DNA from: an uncultured Eggerthellaceae bacterium
Lineage (GTDB): Bacteria; Actinomycetota; Coriobacteriia; Coriobacteriales; Eggerthellaceae
Reading direction: 5' to 3'
DNA: 33,572 nt
Assembly (NCBI GenBank): GCA_910588205.1
Contig: CAJUQK010000024.1
Coordinates: 1-33,572 of the forward strand
Shown here: positions 14,706 to 23,387 of the stretch, piece after piece
Position numbering within the stretch: position 1 is the stretch's first letter
Layout of the letters: the number at the start of each line of letters is the position of its first letter
Notes under the pieces: model-generated
What the model was told of the DNA's origin: nothing
Seen by the model: the letters and a program-made list of their open reading frames with translations, nothing else
Databases searched by the model: none
Program-made: the position numbers and the translations under genes

Positions 14706-15989
14706 TTATTCTTCGACGCGGATGACTGAAGGATCGCCGAAGAGGAGCCCATCTTCACCAGCGATCTGATCGATGGCGGCACGCACGTCCGATTCCCGAG
14801 CCACATGAGTGACGTAGACCACGTCCACATGACCGTCCTCTTTCGCACCGCGCTGCATCATGGAATAGATGCTCACATCATGGTCGGCGAACGCTCCCGC
14901 CATCTTCGCCAAGACACCCGGCTTGTCCGCTACGGTGAAGCGGATGTAGTACTTCATGGAGAGCGTTTCGATGCGACGGATGGGTAGCTCATCGGTGCAC
15001 AGGTGCGATTCCTTCGGCTCAACGCCTTGGGTCAGACGCTCAGCGATATCCAATACATCCCCCATCACCGCGCTCGCAGCTGCGCCAGCCCCGGCTCCTT
15101 CGCCGAAGAACATGGTCTCACCCACGAAATCGCCCACCACATAGATGGCATTGAAGACGTCGTTGACCGCAGCTAGCTGGTGGCCCTTGGGGATCATGGT
15201 GGGATGAACGCGCACGTCGATGCCATCCTCCATCCGATGGGCGATGGCCAAGAGCTTCACCACATAGCCCATCTCGTCGGCTGCCTCGAGGTCAGTGGTG
15301 GTCACGTCCGTGATGCCCTTCGTGTAGACGTCTTCGATGGTGACCAGGCTGTCGAAGGCGATGGATGCCAGAATGGCGATCTTCGCCGCGGAATCATAAC
15401 CGTCCACATCAGCCGAGGGGTTCGCCTCTGCGAATCCCTTCGCCTGGGCCTCAGCCAGCGCCTCTTCATAGCTCATGGCTTCTTCGGCCATCTTCGTGAG
15501 CATGTAGTTGGTGGTACCGTTCACGATACCGGTGACGGAGTTGATCTGGTTGGCGATGAGGGAATGGCGCAGTGGCCCGATGATAGGGATGCCGCCGCCC
15601 ACGCTCGCGCCGAACATGAGGTCTTTCCCGGAAGCGTCTGCCGCATCCATAACCTCACGCCAATAGGTTGCCATGAGGGCCTTATTCGCCGTAACCACAT
15701 TTTTGCCTGCAGCCAAGGCATCCAGCACCACGTTCTTGGCGATGGTGGTGCCCCCGATGAGCTCTATCACGATCTGGATCTCAGGATCATCGATGATATC
15801 GTGGTAATCCTTGGTAAAGAGGTGCCCCACCCCGTGTGCCTCAGCCTCTGTGGAGTCAAGAGAGCAGACGCGCACTAGCTCAACGTCTACACCTAGGTGA
15901 TGCACGAACGAATCATGATGCTTCTGCAAGATGTCGATGCAACCGCCACCCACCGTGCCCGTGCCCACGAGCCCTATCTTTATGGTCAT
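14706..15989 (-). CDS. hom: Homoserine dehydrogenase
   Basis: Reduces aspartate semialdehyde to homoserine with NAD(P)H, the branch to threonine and methionine. The 427-aa product has an N-terminal Rossmann motif (GTGTVGGG, 9-16 region), TANKALM (K103) and the catalytic segment around residues 184-203 (KGFAEANPSADVDGYD, then K203). A C-terminal ACT domain at about 345-425 (typical of feedback control by threonine) begins YIRFTVADKPGVLAKM. The open frame extends 41 codons upstream; ATG 15989 is chosen because AAGGGAG lies 7 nt before it and the Rossmann motif begins at once. It follows lysA by 85 bp, with its own -10 candidate. Confidence 0.93.
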   Translation of the reverse strand: MTIKIGLVGTGTVGGGCIDILQKHHDSFVHHLGVDVELVRVCSLDSTEAEAHGVGHLFTKDYHDIIDDPEIQIVIELIGGTTIAKNVVLDALAAGKNVVTANKALMATYWREVMDAADASGKDLMFGASVGGGIPIIGPLRHSLIANQINSVTGIVNGTTNYMLTKMAEEAMSYEEALAEAQAKGFAEANPSADVDGYDSAAKIAILASIAFDSLVTIEDVYTKGITDVTTTDLEAADEMGYVVKLLAIAHRMEDGIDVRVHPTMIPKGHQLAAVNDVFNAIYVVGDFVGETMFFGEGAGAGAAASAVMGDVLDIAERLTQGVEPKESHLCTDELPIRRIETLSMKYYIRFTVADKPGVLAKMAGAFADHDVSIYSMMQRGAKEDGHVDVVYVTHVARESDVRAAIDQIAGEDGLLFGDPSVIRVEE

Positions 15990-16024
15990 GGATATCTCCC
16001 TTGCCTTCGCGTGAATGAATAATG

Positions 16025-16030
16025 ATTGTA
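16025..16030 (-). promoter_or_regulatory. -10 box candidate for hom
   Basis: TACAAT on the minus strand, 35 bases before the hom ATG in the 85-bp lysA-hom gap. The -35 is weak. It would add an internal promoter to the unit. Confidence 0.4.
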
Positions 16031-16074
16031 GCGGATAAGGAGATCTGACGAACAGGTAATGGGCGCAAGGATCT

Positions 16075-17430
16075 TTAGAGGTCTCGGGCGTAGAGATCCT
16101 CGTAGGTCTCACGGCGGGTGACCAGACGTGGCTGGCCGTCCTTCACGAACACCACACCCGGACGCGGCTGACCGTTGTAGTTGCTGGCCATGGTCTGGTT
16201 GTAGGCCCCTGTCCCGAACACGCAGACGATGTCACCCACCTCAGCTTCCTGAAGAGGCATATCCAGCACCACTGCATCCCCGCTTTCGCAATGCTTGCCG
16301 CAAAGGGTGACGATCTGGGTACGCGGCTGATCTGCCTTGTTCGCCAGAGTGGGCTCATAGTCAGCGTGATAGAGGGCAGTGCGGATGTTATCGGACATGC
16401 CGCCGTCCACGGCCACGAAGGTGCGGATCCCCGGCAGCTCCTTGATGGTGCCCACGGTGTAGAGCGTGCATCCCGCATTCGCCACCAATGAGCGTCCCGG
16501 TTCCACCAGCAAGCGCGGCAACGGGAAGCCGCGACGCTCGCAGGCTGCCTTGACCGCACCACAGAGCAGTGCAGCGAATTCGGGGATACTGGCTGGTTCG
16601 TCATCGGCCAGATAGGCGATGCCCAGACCCCCTCCCAGATCGAGCTCTGAGAGGGTGACCCCCAGGCGTTCGCGAATCTCATCCAGGAAGGCAACCATCA
16701 CCTCTGCCGCTTCAGCGAAGGGATCCAGCTTGAAGATCTGGGAGCCGATATGACAATGGAGCCCCATCAGGCGTACATTCGGCGTATCCAACGCTTGGCT
16801 GACCGCCTGGAACGCCCGGTCATCCTTCAGAGGGAAACCGAACTTCGAGTCCTCGCAGCCCGTCTTGATGTACTCATGGGTGTCTGCTTCCACCCCGGGA
16901 GTGATGCGCAGATAGATGTCCTGCACTACATCATAGGCCTCAGCGATAGAGGAGATACGGCACAGCTCCTCAGGGCTATCCACCACGATGCGACCCACAC
17001 CAGCGGAAATAGCCTCTTCCAGCTCCTGCGGTGTTTTGTTGTTGCCGTGAACGAATACACGATCAGCCGGGAAGCCAACGGAAAGAGCGCAGGCCAGCTC
17101 TCCTCCTCCGGAAACATCCAAGCAAAGGCCCTCTTCGGCCACGATGCGCACGACAGCCTTATTCAGGAACGCCTTGCTAGCATAGATGACATCAGCGTTC
17201 GGGTACTGATCCCGAAAGGTGGTCTTATAGGCTTCCATCCGGTGACGCAAGTGAGCTTCGTCGAACACGTAGAGGGCGGTACCCAGTTCGCGGGCGAGGT
17301 TCACCAGATCAACGCCGCCCACGAACAAGTGCCCGTCGTGCACCTCCGCCGTTTCAGGAAGCACTGCCCCCAGATCCAGGGTAGTGCGCAGGTCGGGTTG
17401 CTTCGTGAGGTCAGAGGCGGGGAGCGACAT
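16075..17430 (-). CDS. lysA: Diaminopimelate decarboxylase
   Basis: PLP enzyme for the last step of lysine synthesis, meso-diaminopimelate to lysine. The 451-aa protein has a fold III barrel with PLP lysine K86 in YASKAF, HCHIGSQ (225-231), the phosphate-binding DLGGGLGIAY (264-273), EPGRS (310-314) and the catalytic Cys C381 in CGKHCESGD. An N-terminal extension of about 40 residues precedes the barrel, as in other actinobacterial enzymes. ATG 17430 has AAAGGA upstream. It lies 41 nt after the serpin gene and 85 nt before hom, all on the same strand, so the aspartate-family genes are clustered. Confidence 0.95.
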   Translation of the reverse strand: MSLPASDLTKQPDLRTTLDLGAVLPETAEVHDGHLFVGGVDLVNLARELGTALYVFDEAHLRHRMEAYKTTFRDQYPNADVIYASKAFLNKAVVRIVAEEGLCLDVSGGGELACALSVGFPADRVFVHGNNKTPQELEEAISAGVGRIVVDSPEELCRISSIAEAYDVVQDIYLRITPGVEADTHEYIKTGCEDSKFGFPLKDDRAFQAVSQALDTPNVRLMGLHCHIGSQIFKLDPFAEAAEVMVAFLDEIRERLGVTLSELDLGGGLGIAYLADDEPASIPEFAALLCGAVKAACERRGFPLPRLLVEPGRSLVANAGCTLYTVGTIKELPGIRTFVAVDGGMSDNIRTALYHADYEPTLANKADQPRTQIVTLCGKHCESGDAVVLDMPLQEAEVGDIVCVFGTGAYNQTMASNYNGQPRPGVVFVKDGQPRLVTRRETYEDLYARDL

Positions 17431-17471
17431 GGGATTCCTTTGGTCGTACAGGCCTTGTAGGCCAAGATTGC

Positions 17472-18821
17472 TTATAGACCAGGATTATACAGAACCCCTG
17501 CGAAGAGGATGTTTCCATCCGGTGAAACCAGGGTATAGAAGAACGGCCTGTCCAGCTTGAACTCCATCGGTTCTCTATCAGGCATGAGCGCCATCCTCTC
17601 GATGCCGATAGCCGTATAAGCCGCTGCCTCTACGCCCGCTTCATCCAGACCCAGATGCGTATCCTGGATCACTGAGCTCACGCAGAAACCGCCCGACCCG
17701 TCATCGGCTGCGATCATGGGCGCGAAATCCTCCGGGCTCTGCGGAGAGAAGATATCCGTCACGCCGAGCGCCTTAAGGGACTCCACCAGCCGTTTGAGCG
17801 AAGATGTGGCCTGGAACTTCGGGATCCGCCAGTCCACGCTCTGCGGTTCCAATTCCAAGCTCATCAGGTTCAGAACACTCTGAGGGTCCTGAAGGATCGC
17901 AGAGAGATGCGTATCCTCGTCCGGCAGATAGAAGGTCATGGTAGAGCCGCCGGTGAAGGACAGAGCGGCCGCCGTAAACCCCTCCCTTTCGCCATAGAGC
18001 GAATCCGTCACGGTCTGACGCATGAAGTCCGCCTGGACCTCTTGACCGGGTGCATGGAAGGGAGCGGTTTGGGTCTGCTCAGCCGTGAACGGGGAAGCCC
18101 AGCCATCCTTGAAGTAGATGGTATTCACCAGCAGCGCTGCCTGGCCGTCTTCTGTGGAGAGGGTTGGCTTGAGGAGGTCTTCTGTCTGGTCAGAGATCCA
18201 GTTGGATATCTGCTGGTCAGCCTCAGAAGTGCCGAAGGTGACATCGAAAGCACCTGCGCCCAACGCTTCGGCCTGCTGGCGAAAGGCGTCAGTGAAGCTA
18301 TAACCTTTGCCCGCCCAGATCGAATCCGCCACCTGCACCTGCGCGTCTCCAAAGGTGTCTTCCAATTGCAGACGGACCCCTTCGTTGAGAGCCGCGAGCT
18401 GCGCCTGATCCTCCGCGCCCAGAAGCGTCAGCAACTGCTCTTGGGAGCTCCCTTGAGTACCGAGCCCCACCAATGAGCAGGCTAGATACAGAGAAAGAGG
18501 CGAATAGCAGAGATTCTGCTCCAAGAGGCTGTCCGGAGCGCCTGCAGATGCGCCCGCATCCGGGCCATTGAGCACCGCCGCAGTGGAGTTGGCAGCGAAG
18601 GCGAGGAGCGGATCATCAGCTGTCACAAGGGTGAGCGGAGCGAGCGTGATATCTTCCTCTGCCGCCGAGCTGGAAGACGCAGGTTGGTTCAGTCCCTCTT
18701 CCGCAGAAGAGGAACAGGCTGGCATAAGGCAGGCGGATAGCGCGAGGATGGCTGCCAAGCCAAGAGCCAGAATCTTTCGGCCCATGATTGGGGCATCAAG
18801 CGTAAACAGGTATTTACGCAT
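17472..18821 (-). CDS. Lipoprotein serpin (serine protease inhibitor)
   Basis: Suicide inhibitor of serine proteases, predicted to be anchored outside the membrane. The 449-aa protein has a lipoprotein signal: basic start, hydrophobic stretch 18-30 and lipobox LSAC (C31; MPAC at C36 is an alternative), then a Ser/Ala/Glu-rich linker. The serpin core shows CYSPLSLYLA, NTIYFKDGWASPF and the end RPFFYTL with NILFAGVLYNP. The hinge EAGVEAAAYTA begins at P17 (E394) with alanines at P12-P10, so it looks inhibitory, though P14 is Val rather than Thr/Ser. Counting 17 residues gives P1 Met410, P1' Ala411. The ATG has AAAGGAG upstream and overlaps the preceding gene's stop by 8 bp. A later ATG (residue 13) would also give a good signal peptide. 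Confidence 0.92.
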   Translation of the reverse strand: MRKYLFTLDAPIMGRKILALGLAAILALSACLMPACSSSAEEGLNQPASSSSAAEEDITLAPLTLVTADDPLLAFAANSTAAVLNGPDAGASAGAPDSLLEQNLCYSPLSLYLACSLVGLGTQGSSQEQLLTLLGAEDQAQLAALNEGVRLQLEDTFGDAQVQVADSIWAGKGYSFTDAFRQQAEALGAGAFDVTFGTSEADQQISNWISDQTEDLLKPTLSTEDGQAALLVNTIYFKDGWASPFTAEQTQTAPFHAPGQEVQADFMRQTVTDSLYGEREGFTAAALSFTGGSTMTFYLPDEDTHLSAILQDPQSVLNLMSLELEPQSVDWRIPKFQATSSLKRLVESLKALGVTDIFSPQSPEDFAPMIAADDGSGGFCVSSVIQDTHLGLDEAGVEAAAYTAIGIERMALMPDREPMEFKLDRPFFYTLVSPDGNILFAGVLYNPGL

Positions 18822-19209
18822 ATATCTCCTTTTCGACCACTAGATCATTCTTGATGTGGCCCACAAGCTTCTGCAGCGCATCGATGCAATTCGGGCGGAT
18901 GTCCGCGCCGATGAGCACATACATGATGGATTGCCCCACTTCCAGTTCCCCTTCGTTCAGCCAGACGCGCACGTAGTAGACGCCCGGCCAGGTGAGTGCT
19001 TCTTCGATGGCCGCTTCCACGCCCGCCTCGTCATAGGAGAATTGCACCGCAGTCACTTCCCCGATACCCTGGACCCCTTCCCGAACCTGCTTCTTAGGGG
19101 TTACGCGGACGATACCGTTGTGCACGAGAAACATCCCGCATTGATCAGCCTGGTCAGACTGCTTCGCTTCTGCCAGCCATGCATCCATAGACGGTTCAGG
19201 TTTTGCCAT
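18814..19209 (-). CDS. MoaE-like protein (molybdopterin synthase large-subunit family)
   Basis: A 131-aa protein resembling MoaE, which transfers sulfur to precursor Z in molybdenum-cofactor synthesis. The C-terminal half matches the family pattern: WPGVYYVRVWLNEGELEVG, then a hydrophobic strand, R105 (the usual HR), and a helix with K120 and K127 at the places of the two catalytic lysines. The N-terminal half is less like classical MoaE. No moaD or other cofactor gene is nearby, so the assignment is moderate and a divergent role is possible. The ATG at 19209 has AAAGGA upstream. The stop overlaps the serpin start by 8 bp, indicating translational coupling. Confidence 0.55.
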   Translation of the reverse strand: MAKPEPSMDAWLAEAKQSDQADQCGMFLVHNGIVRVTPKKQVREGVQGIGEVTAVQFSYDEAGVEAAIEEALTWPGVYYVRVWLNEGELEVGQSIMYVLIGADIRPNCIDALQKLVGHIKNDLVVEKEIYA

Positions 19210-19355
19210 GTCCAGTCCTTTCAGAGAAGGCGATTATCCTGTGATGAGAAGGATATCAGAACAGGATGAGCGCGTTGCGCGAGGACCACGCGCAATATAT
19301 TCATTGCGTCAATGGCCGGGTACCCGACGCATAGGGTTCACTCGGGTGCAACGCC

Positions 19356-19380
19356 GGGCGGACCTAGGTGCGCCCCTACG
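19356..19380. repeat. REP-like palindrome with CCCCTACG flank
   Basis: Imperfect palindrome GGGCGGACC-TAG-GTGCGCCC followed by CCCCTACG. One mismatch breaks the symmetry. It belongs to the same family as 164-234, 19429-19480 and 33140-33210. It lies in the 301-base gap 19210-19510, which otherwise shows no gene. Confidence 0.65.
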
Positions 19381-19428
19381 GACAACCTGCCTCGCATGAC
19401 TCACTCAAGTGACAAGCACAGCGGTTTT

Positions 19429-19480
19429 CGTAGGGGTCGAACATGTTCGACCCAGGGCGGACCTTAGGTCCGCCCCTACG
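19429..19480. repeat. Composite palindromic element with outer inverted repeat
   Basis: CGTAGGGG (19429-19436) and CCCCTACG (19473-19480) form an outer inverted repeat. Inside are two different palindromes: GGGTCGAACATGTTCGACCC (19434-19453) and a 21-bp palindrome at 19455-19475 whose 10-bp arms (GGGCGGACCT/AGGTCCGCCC) flank a central T. The first core is identical to 33190-33209. The element sits between purL and the MoaE-like gene, downstream of purL. Confidence 0.75.
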
Positions 19481-19510
19481 GATACGGTTGCTTCGGGTGT
19501 GCGGGCAATC

Positions 19511-22500
19511 TTACGCGAAGTAGCGTACGCCTGCGGTGAAGAGAGGCTGTAGCTTGTTCCCCGGTACGTTCTGATACAGGCCTTCACCCGCGCGTTCGCT
19601 ATGACCCATTTTGCCCAGCACGCGCCCATCCGGTGACGTGATGCCCTCAATAGCCAACACGGAACCGTTCGGATTGACCGCCAGATCCATGGATGGCATA
19701 CCCGCTGCATCCACATACTGGGTTGCCACCTGCCCCTTCGCCACCATCTGCTCCAACAACGCAGGAGGCGCTACGAACTTACCTTCGCCATGACTGATAG
19801 CCACCGTGTGCACCTCTCCCACCTGACAATCCGCCAACCAGGGAGACAGATCGGATGCTACCCGTGTGCGCACGAGGCCGCTCTGGTGACGGCCGATGTC
19901 ATTGAAGGTGAGTGTAGCCAGGTCAGGAGACGGATCCATGATGTCTCCGAAAGGCACGAGACCGAGTTTCACCAGCGCTTGGAACCCATTGCAGATGCCT
20001 AGCATGAGGCCATCTCGCTTTTGCAGCAGCTCACGAACCGCCTCTGTCACTGCCGGAGCCCGGAACACGGCACAGATCAGCTTTGCCGACCCATCCGGTT
20101 CATCACCGCCGGAGAAGCCACCGGGCAGCATCACGATCTGAGACCGTTGGATGTTCTGCACCAGCTGATCCACGGACTCACGCACTGCCTCAGGGGTCAG
20201 GTTGTTGATGATCTGCACGGTGACGTCCGCACCGGCAGCCTCGAAAGCCGCCTGGGTATCGTATTCGCAATTGGTGCCCGGGAATACGGGGATGATGACC
20301 CGTGGACGAGCCACAGCAGGACCATGATAGACAGCTCCACTACCCCCCGTGTAGCTCAGGGGTGAGACAGGCTCATCGTCCTCTTGATGCGTGCGGTAGG
20401 GGAATACGGATTCGATGCCGCTCTCCCAAGCTTCCTGGACCACCGTCAGATCAACCTGCTGGTCATCTGCCAGCAGAAGGTAGTCCTCCAGCGTGACACC
20501 CAAGTCAACGAGGTCAATGCCCTCTTCCAGCCCGGCCTCTTCCAGAGCCTTGGCCAGATCATCCACGCTCACGCCGTCGGCGGTCTCTAGAACGAAGGTT
20601 CCGTAGGCCGGTTCGAACAGGTCTCCGATGCCCACATCATCCAGCTGCACGCCAATGCCGTTGCCGACAGCCATCTTGAAGAGCGTCTCCCCCAGGCCGC
20701 CGTAGCCGCCGGAAGCGCAGGAGGCTACCAGACCACGCCCGATCAGATGCTCAACGGCATCCATGGTGGCCGTGAGGGACTGAGCGCTGGCCTCCGCAAA
20801 GGTAAGCCACGCCAGAGCGCTTCCTGCGCGCTTGAGCTCAGGGGAGGTCACCCGATCGAGACCCCCTACAGCCGTGGCGAATGAGACCAAGGTAGGCGGC
20901 ACATCCAGCTCTTCGAAGCTGCCAGACATGGAATCCTTACCACCGATAGCCCCTACGCCGAAGTCTAGCTGAGCCTCTAAGGCCCCCAATAGGGCGCTCA
21001 AGGGCTTGCCCCAGCGCTCCGGATCATTTCGCAGCTTCTCGAAGTACTCCTGGAAAGTGAGATAGATATCCTGCCTGCGGAAACCGGTGGCTACCAGCTT
21101 CGCCACCGAGTCCAACACGGCCATGTAGGACCCGGCGAAGGGGTCGGATTCGGAAAGATACGGGTTGAAGCTCCAGGACAGACCAGACACTGTCGTAGTG
21201 TTGCCGCCCAGCACCGGTAGCTTCGCCACCATAGCCAGAGGCGGTGTCAGTTGGCGAGCGCCACCGAAGGGCATGAGCACGGTGGCAGCGCCGATGGTGG
21301 AATCGAACCGCTCCACCAGCCCCTTGTTGGAAGCCCGATTGATGTCAGCCATAAGCCCCACCAGAGCATCTTGAATGGAATCGTGATCGCAGACAGCATC
21401 CACCACCGGATCGGTCAGCTGTTCGCAGGCTTCGAAGGCCCTCTCCGCTGAGCTCTCAGCGAACGACTCGCGGCTAGGCACAGACACCTTCGCGAACTTG
21501 GGCGCACCGTTGCTCGCCAAGAACTCCCGGCTCACATCCACGATGGTATTGCCGCGCCAGTGGATGCGCACCCGAGGTTCTTCGGTGACCACCGCCACCG
21601 GGGTTGCCTCCAGATTCTCCGCCCGGGCCAAAGCGATGAAATCGTCCACATCATCCGGTGCCAGAGCCACGGCCATGCGCTCCTGGCTCTCCGAGATGGC
21701 CAATTCCGTACCATCAAGCCCCTCATACTTCTTGGGAACCCGGTCGAGCTGGATATCCAAGCCGTCAGCCAACTCCCCGATAGCCACAGACACGCCGCCC
21801 GCTCCGAAGTCATTGCAGCGCTTGATCATGCGACAGGCTTCGGAGTTGCGGAATAGGCGCTGGATCTTGCGCTCTACCGGAGCATTGCCCTTCTGCACCT
21901 CAGCGCCACAGGTCTCGATGGAGGTGGCGCTGTGGGCTTTCGAGGAACCGGTGGCCCCGCCGATGCCATCACGCCCGGTACGACCACCCAAGAGCACCAC
22001 GACATCTCCGGGCGCAGGGGTCTCCCGGCGCACGTCCCCAGCAGGCGTAGCCGCGATGACCGCACCTATCTCCATGCGCTTGGCAGCATAGCCTGGGTGA
22101 TACAGCTCATGGACCTGGCCCGTGGCCAAGCCTATCTGGTTACCATAGGAAGAGTAGCCTTGGGCCGCCGTGGTCACCAGCTTGCGCTGGGACAGCTTGC
22201 CCGGCAGTGTCTCGGAAACGGGAACCGTAGGATCAGCCGCACCCGTGACGCGCATGGCCTGATATACGTAGGCGCGCCCGCTCAAAGGGTCACGGATAGC
22301 ACCCCCCACACAGGTAGCTGCGCCGCCGAAGGGCTCTATCTCAGTGGGGTGGTTGTGGGTCTCGTTCTTGAAGAGATAGAGCCAATCCTGCTCTTCCCCA
22401 CGCACATCTACCTTGACCCGAACCGTGCAGGCGTTGATCTCCTCGGATTCGTCCAAGCCCGTGAGCTGACCGGTATGCTTGAGATAGCGAGCGCCGATGG

Positions 22501-23362
22501 TGCCCATATCCATAAGGCATACCGGCTTCTCTTCACGTCCCAATTCCCGACGAAGCTCCTGATAGCGCTCGAACGCGCGAGCCACGTTCGCGTCCGCTAT
22601 CTGAACATCCTCCAAGACAGTACCGAAGGTGGTGTGACGGCAGTGATCCGACCAATAAGTATCTACCATCTTCACTTCCGTGATGGTCGGGTCACGCCCC
22701 TCATCCTGGAAGTAGCTCTGCAAGAACCGGATATCCGCCAGGTCCATGGCAAGGCCGCGATCTTGGATGAAGGCCTCCAGAGCCGCTTCGTCTAGGTGGC
22801 GAAAGCCTTCCAGCACCTCCACATCAGCAGGCCGGTCGAACTCTTGAGCCAAGGTATCCACTTCATCCAATGAGGCTTCCCGCGCCTCCACCGGATTGAT
22901 GACATACCCCTTGATGGCCGCCACGTCTTCATCGGACAGGTTGCCATCCAGCCCGTAGACCGTAGCACTGCGCACGAGCGGGCGCGTGCCCTGGCTGATG
23001 AGCTGGATGCATTCGCTGGCCGAGTCTGCCCGCTGGTCGAACTGGCCCGGCAGGTACTCTACGGCGAAGACGGTGCGCGGACCGGGGAACGTGCACACAT
23101 CCCCCTCGCAGTGAGCTTGGGGCTTATGCAGCTGGATGGCATCATCCAGTGTGTAGGACACATCATCTGTTTGAGGCTCAGAGAAGACCCCTACTGCGCA
23201 TTGGGCGAAGAGGTCATCGTCTATGCCTTCCACGTCATAGCGATTGATGACGGAGGCACCGTCCAGAGCCAGGATGCCCAAGGTGTCTCGCAACTCTGTG
23301 ACCAGCTGCTGCGCCTCCCCGTCGAACCCGGGTTTCTTCTCCACATAGATGCGCTTGACCAT
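19511..23362 (-). CDS. purL: Phosphoribosylformylglycinamidine synthase, single polypeptide (PurL-PurQ fused)
   Basis: Converts FGAR to FGAM in purine synthesis with ATP and glutamine. At 1283 aa it combines all functions: a PurS-like N-terminal part (about 1-160), the synthetase with SDHCRHTTF (238-246) and the two AIRS-type halves, and a C-terminal class I glutaminase (about 1019-1283). The glutaminase triad is C1124 in GICNG, H1254 and E1256 in GHSER, all intact, in contrast to the PurF-like protein of the window. The ATG at 23362 has GAGGAGG 5 nt upstream. It follows the 206-aa membrane gene by 25 nt and purC beyond it, so all three are probably one unit. Confidence 0.96.
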   Translation of the reverse strand: MVKRIYVEKKPGFDGEAQQLVTELRDTLGILALDGASVINRYDVEGIDDDLFAQCAVGVFSEPQTDDVSYTLDDAIQLHKPQAHCEGDVCTFPGPRTVFAVEYLPGQFDQRADSASECIQLISQGTRPLVRSATVYGLDGNLSDEDVAAIKGYVINPVEAREASLDEVDTLAQEFDRPADVEVLEGFRHLDEAALEAFIQDRGLAMDLADIRFLQSYFQDEGRDPTITEVKMVDTYWSDHCRHTTFGTVLEDVQIADANVARAFERYQELRRELGREEKPVCLMDMGTIGARYLKHTGQLTGLDESEEINACTVRVKVDVRGEEQDWLYLFKNETHNHPTEIEPFGGAATCVGGAIRDPLSGRAYVYQAMRVTGAADPTVPVSETLPGKLSQRKLVTTAAQGYSSYGNQIGLATGQVHELYHPGYAAKRMEIGAVIAATPAGDVRRETPAPGDVVVLLGGRTGRDGIGGATGSSKAHSATSIETCGAEVQKGNAPVERKIQRLFRNSEACRMIKRCNDFGAGGVSVAIGELADGLDIQLDRVPKKYEGLDGTELAISESQERMAVALAPDDVDDFIALARAENLEATPVAVVTEEPRVRIHWRGNTIVDVSREFLASNGAPKFAKVSVPSRESFAESSAERAFEACEQLTDPVVDAVCDHDSIQDALVGLMADINRASNKGLVERFDSTIGAATVLMPFGGARQLTPPLAMVAKLPVLGGNTTTVSGLSWSFNPYLSESDPFAGSYMAVLDSVAKLVATGFRRQDIYLTFQEYFEKLRNDPERWGKPLSALLGALEAQLDFGVGAIGGKDSMSGSFEELDVPPTLVSFATAVGGLDRVTSPELKRAGSALAWLTFAEASAQSLTATMDAVEHLIGRGLVASCASGGYGGLGETLFKMAVGNGIGVQLDDVGIGDLFEPAYGTFVLETADGVSVDDLAKALEEAGLEEGIDLVDLGVTLEDYLLLADDQQVDLTVVQEAWESGIESVFPYRTHQEDDEPVSPLSYTGGSGAVYHGPAVARPRVIIPVFPGTNCEYDTQAAFEAAGADVTVQIINNLTPEAVRESVDQLVQNIQRSQIVMLPGGFSGGDEPDGSAKLICAVFRAPAVTEAVRELLQKRDGLMLGICNGFQALVKLGLVPFGDIMDPSPDLATLTFNDIGRHQSGLVRTRVASDLSPWLADCQVGEVHTVAISHGEGKFVAPPALLEQMVAKGQVATQYVDAAGMPSMDLAVNPNGSVLAIEGITSPDGRVLGKMGHSERAGEGLYQNVPGNKLQPLFTAGVRYFA

Positions 23363-23387
23363 GGATCCTCCTCTAGGACGCTCGGTC

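Noticed and set aside
15990..16112. 41-codon extension of hom
   Set aside because: No ribosome site, unlike ATG 15989, which has AAGGGAG and begins the Rossmann fold at once; the extension also overlaps the end of lysA.
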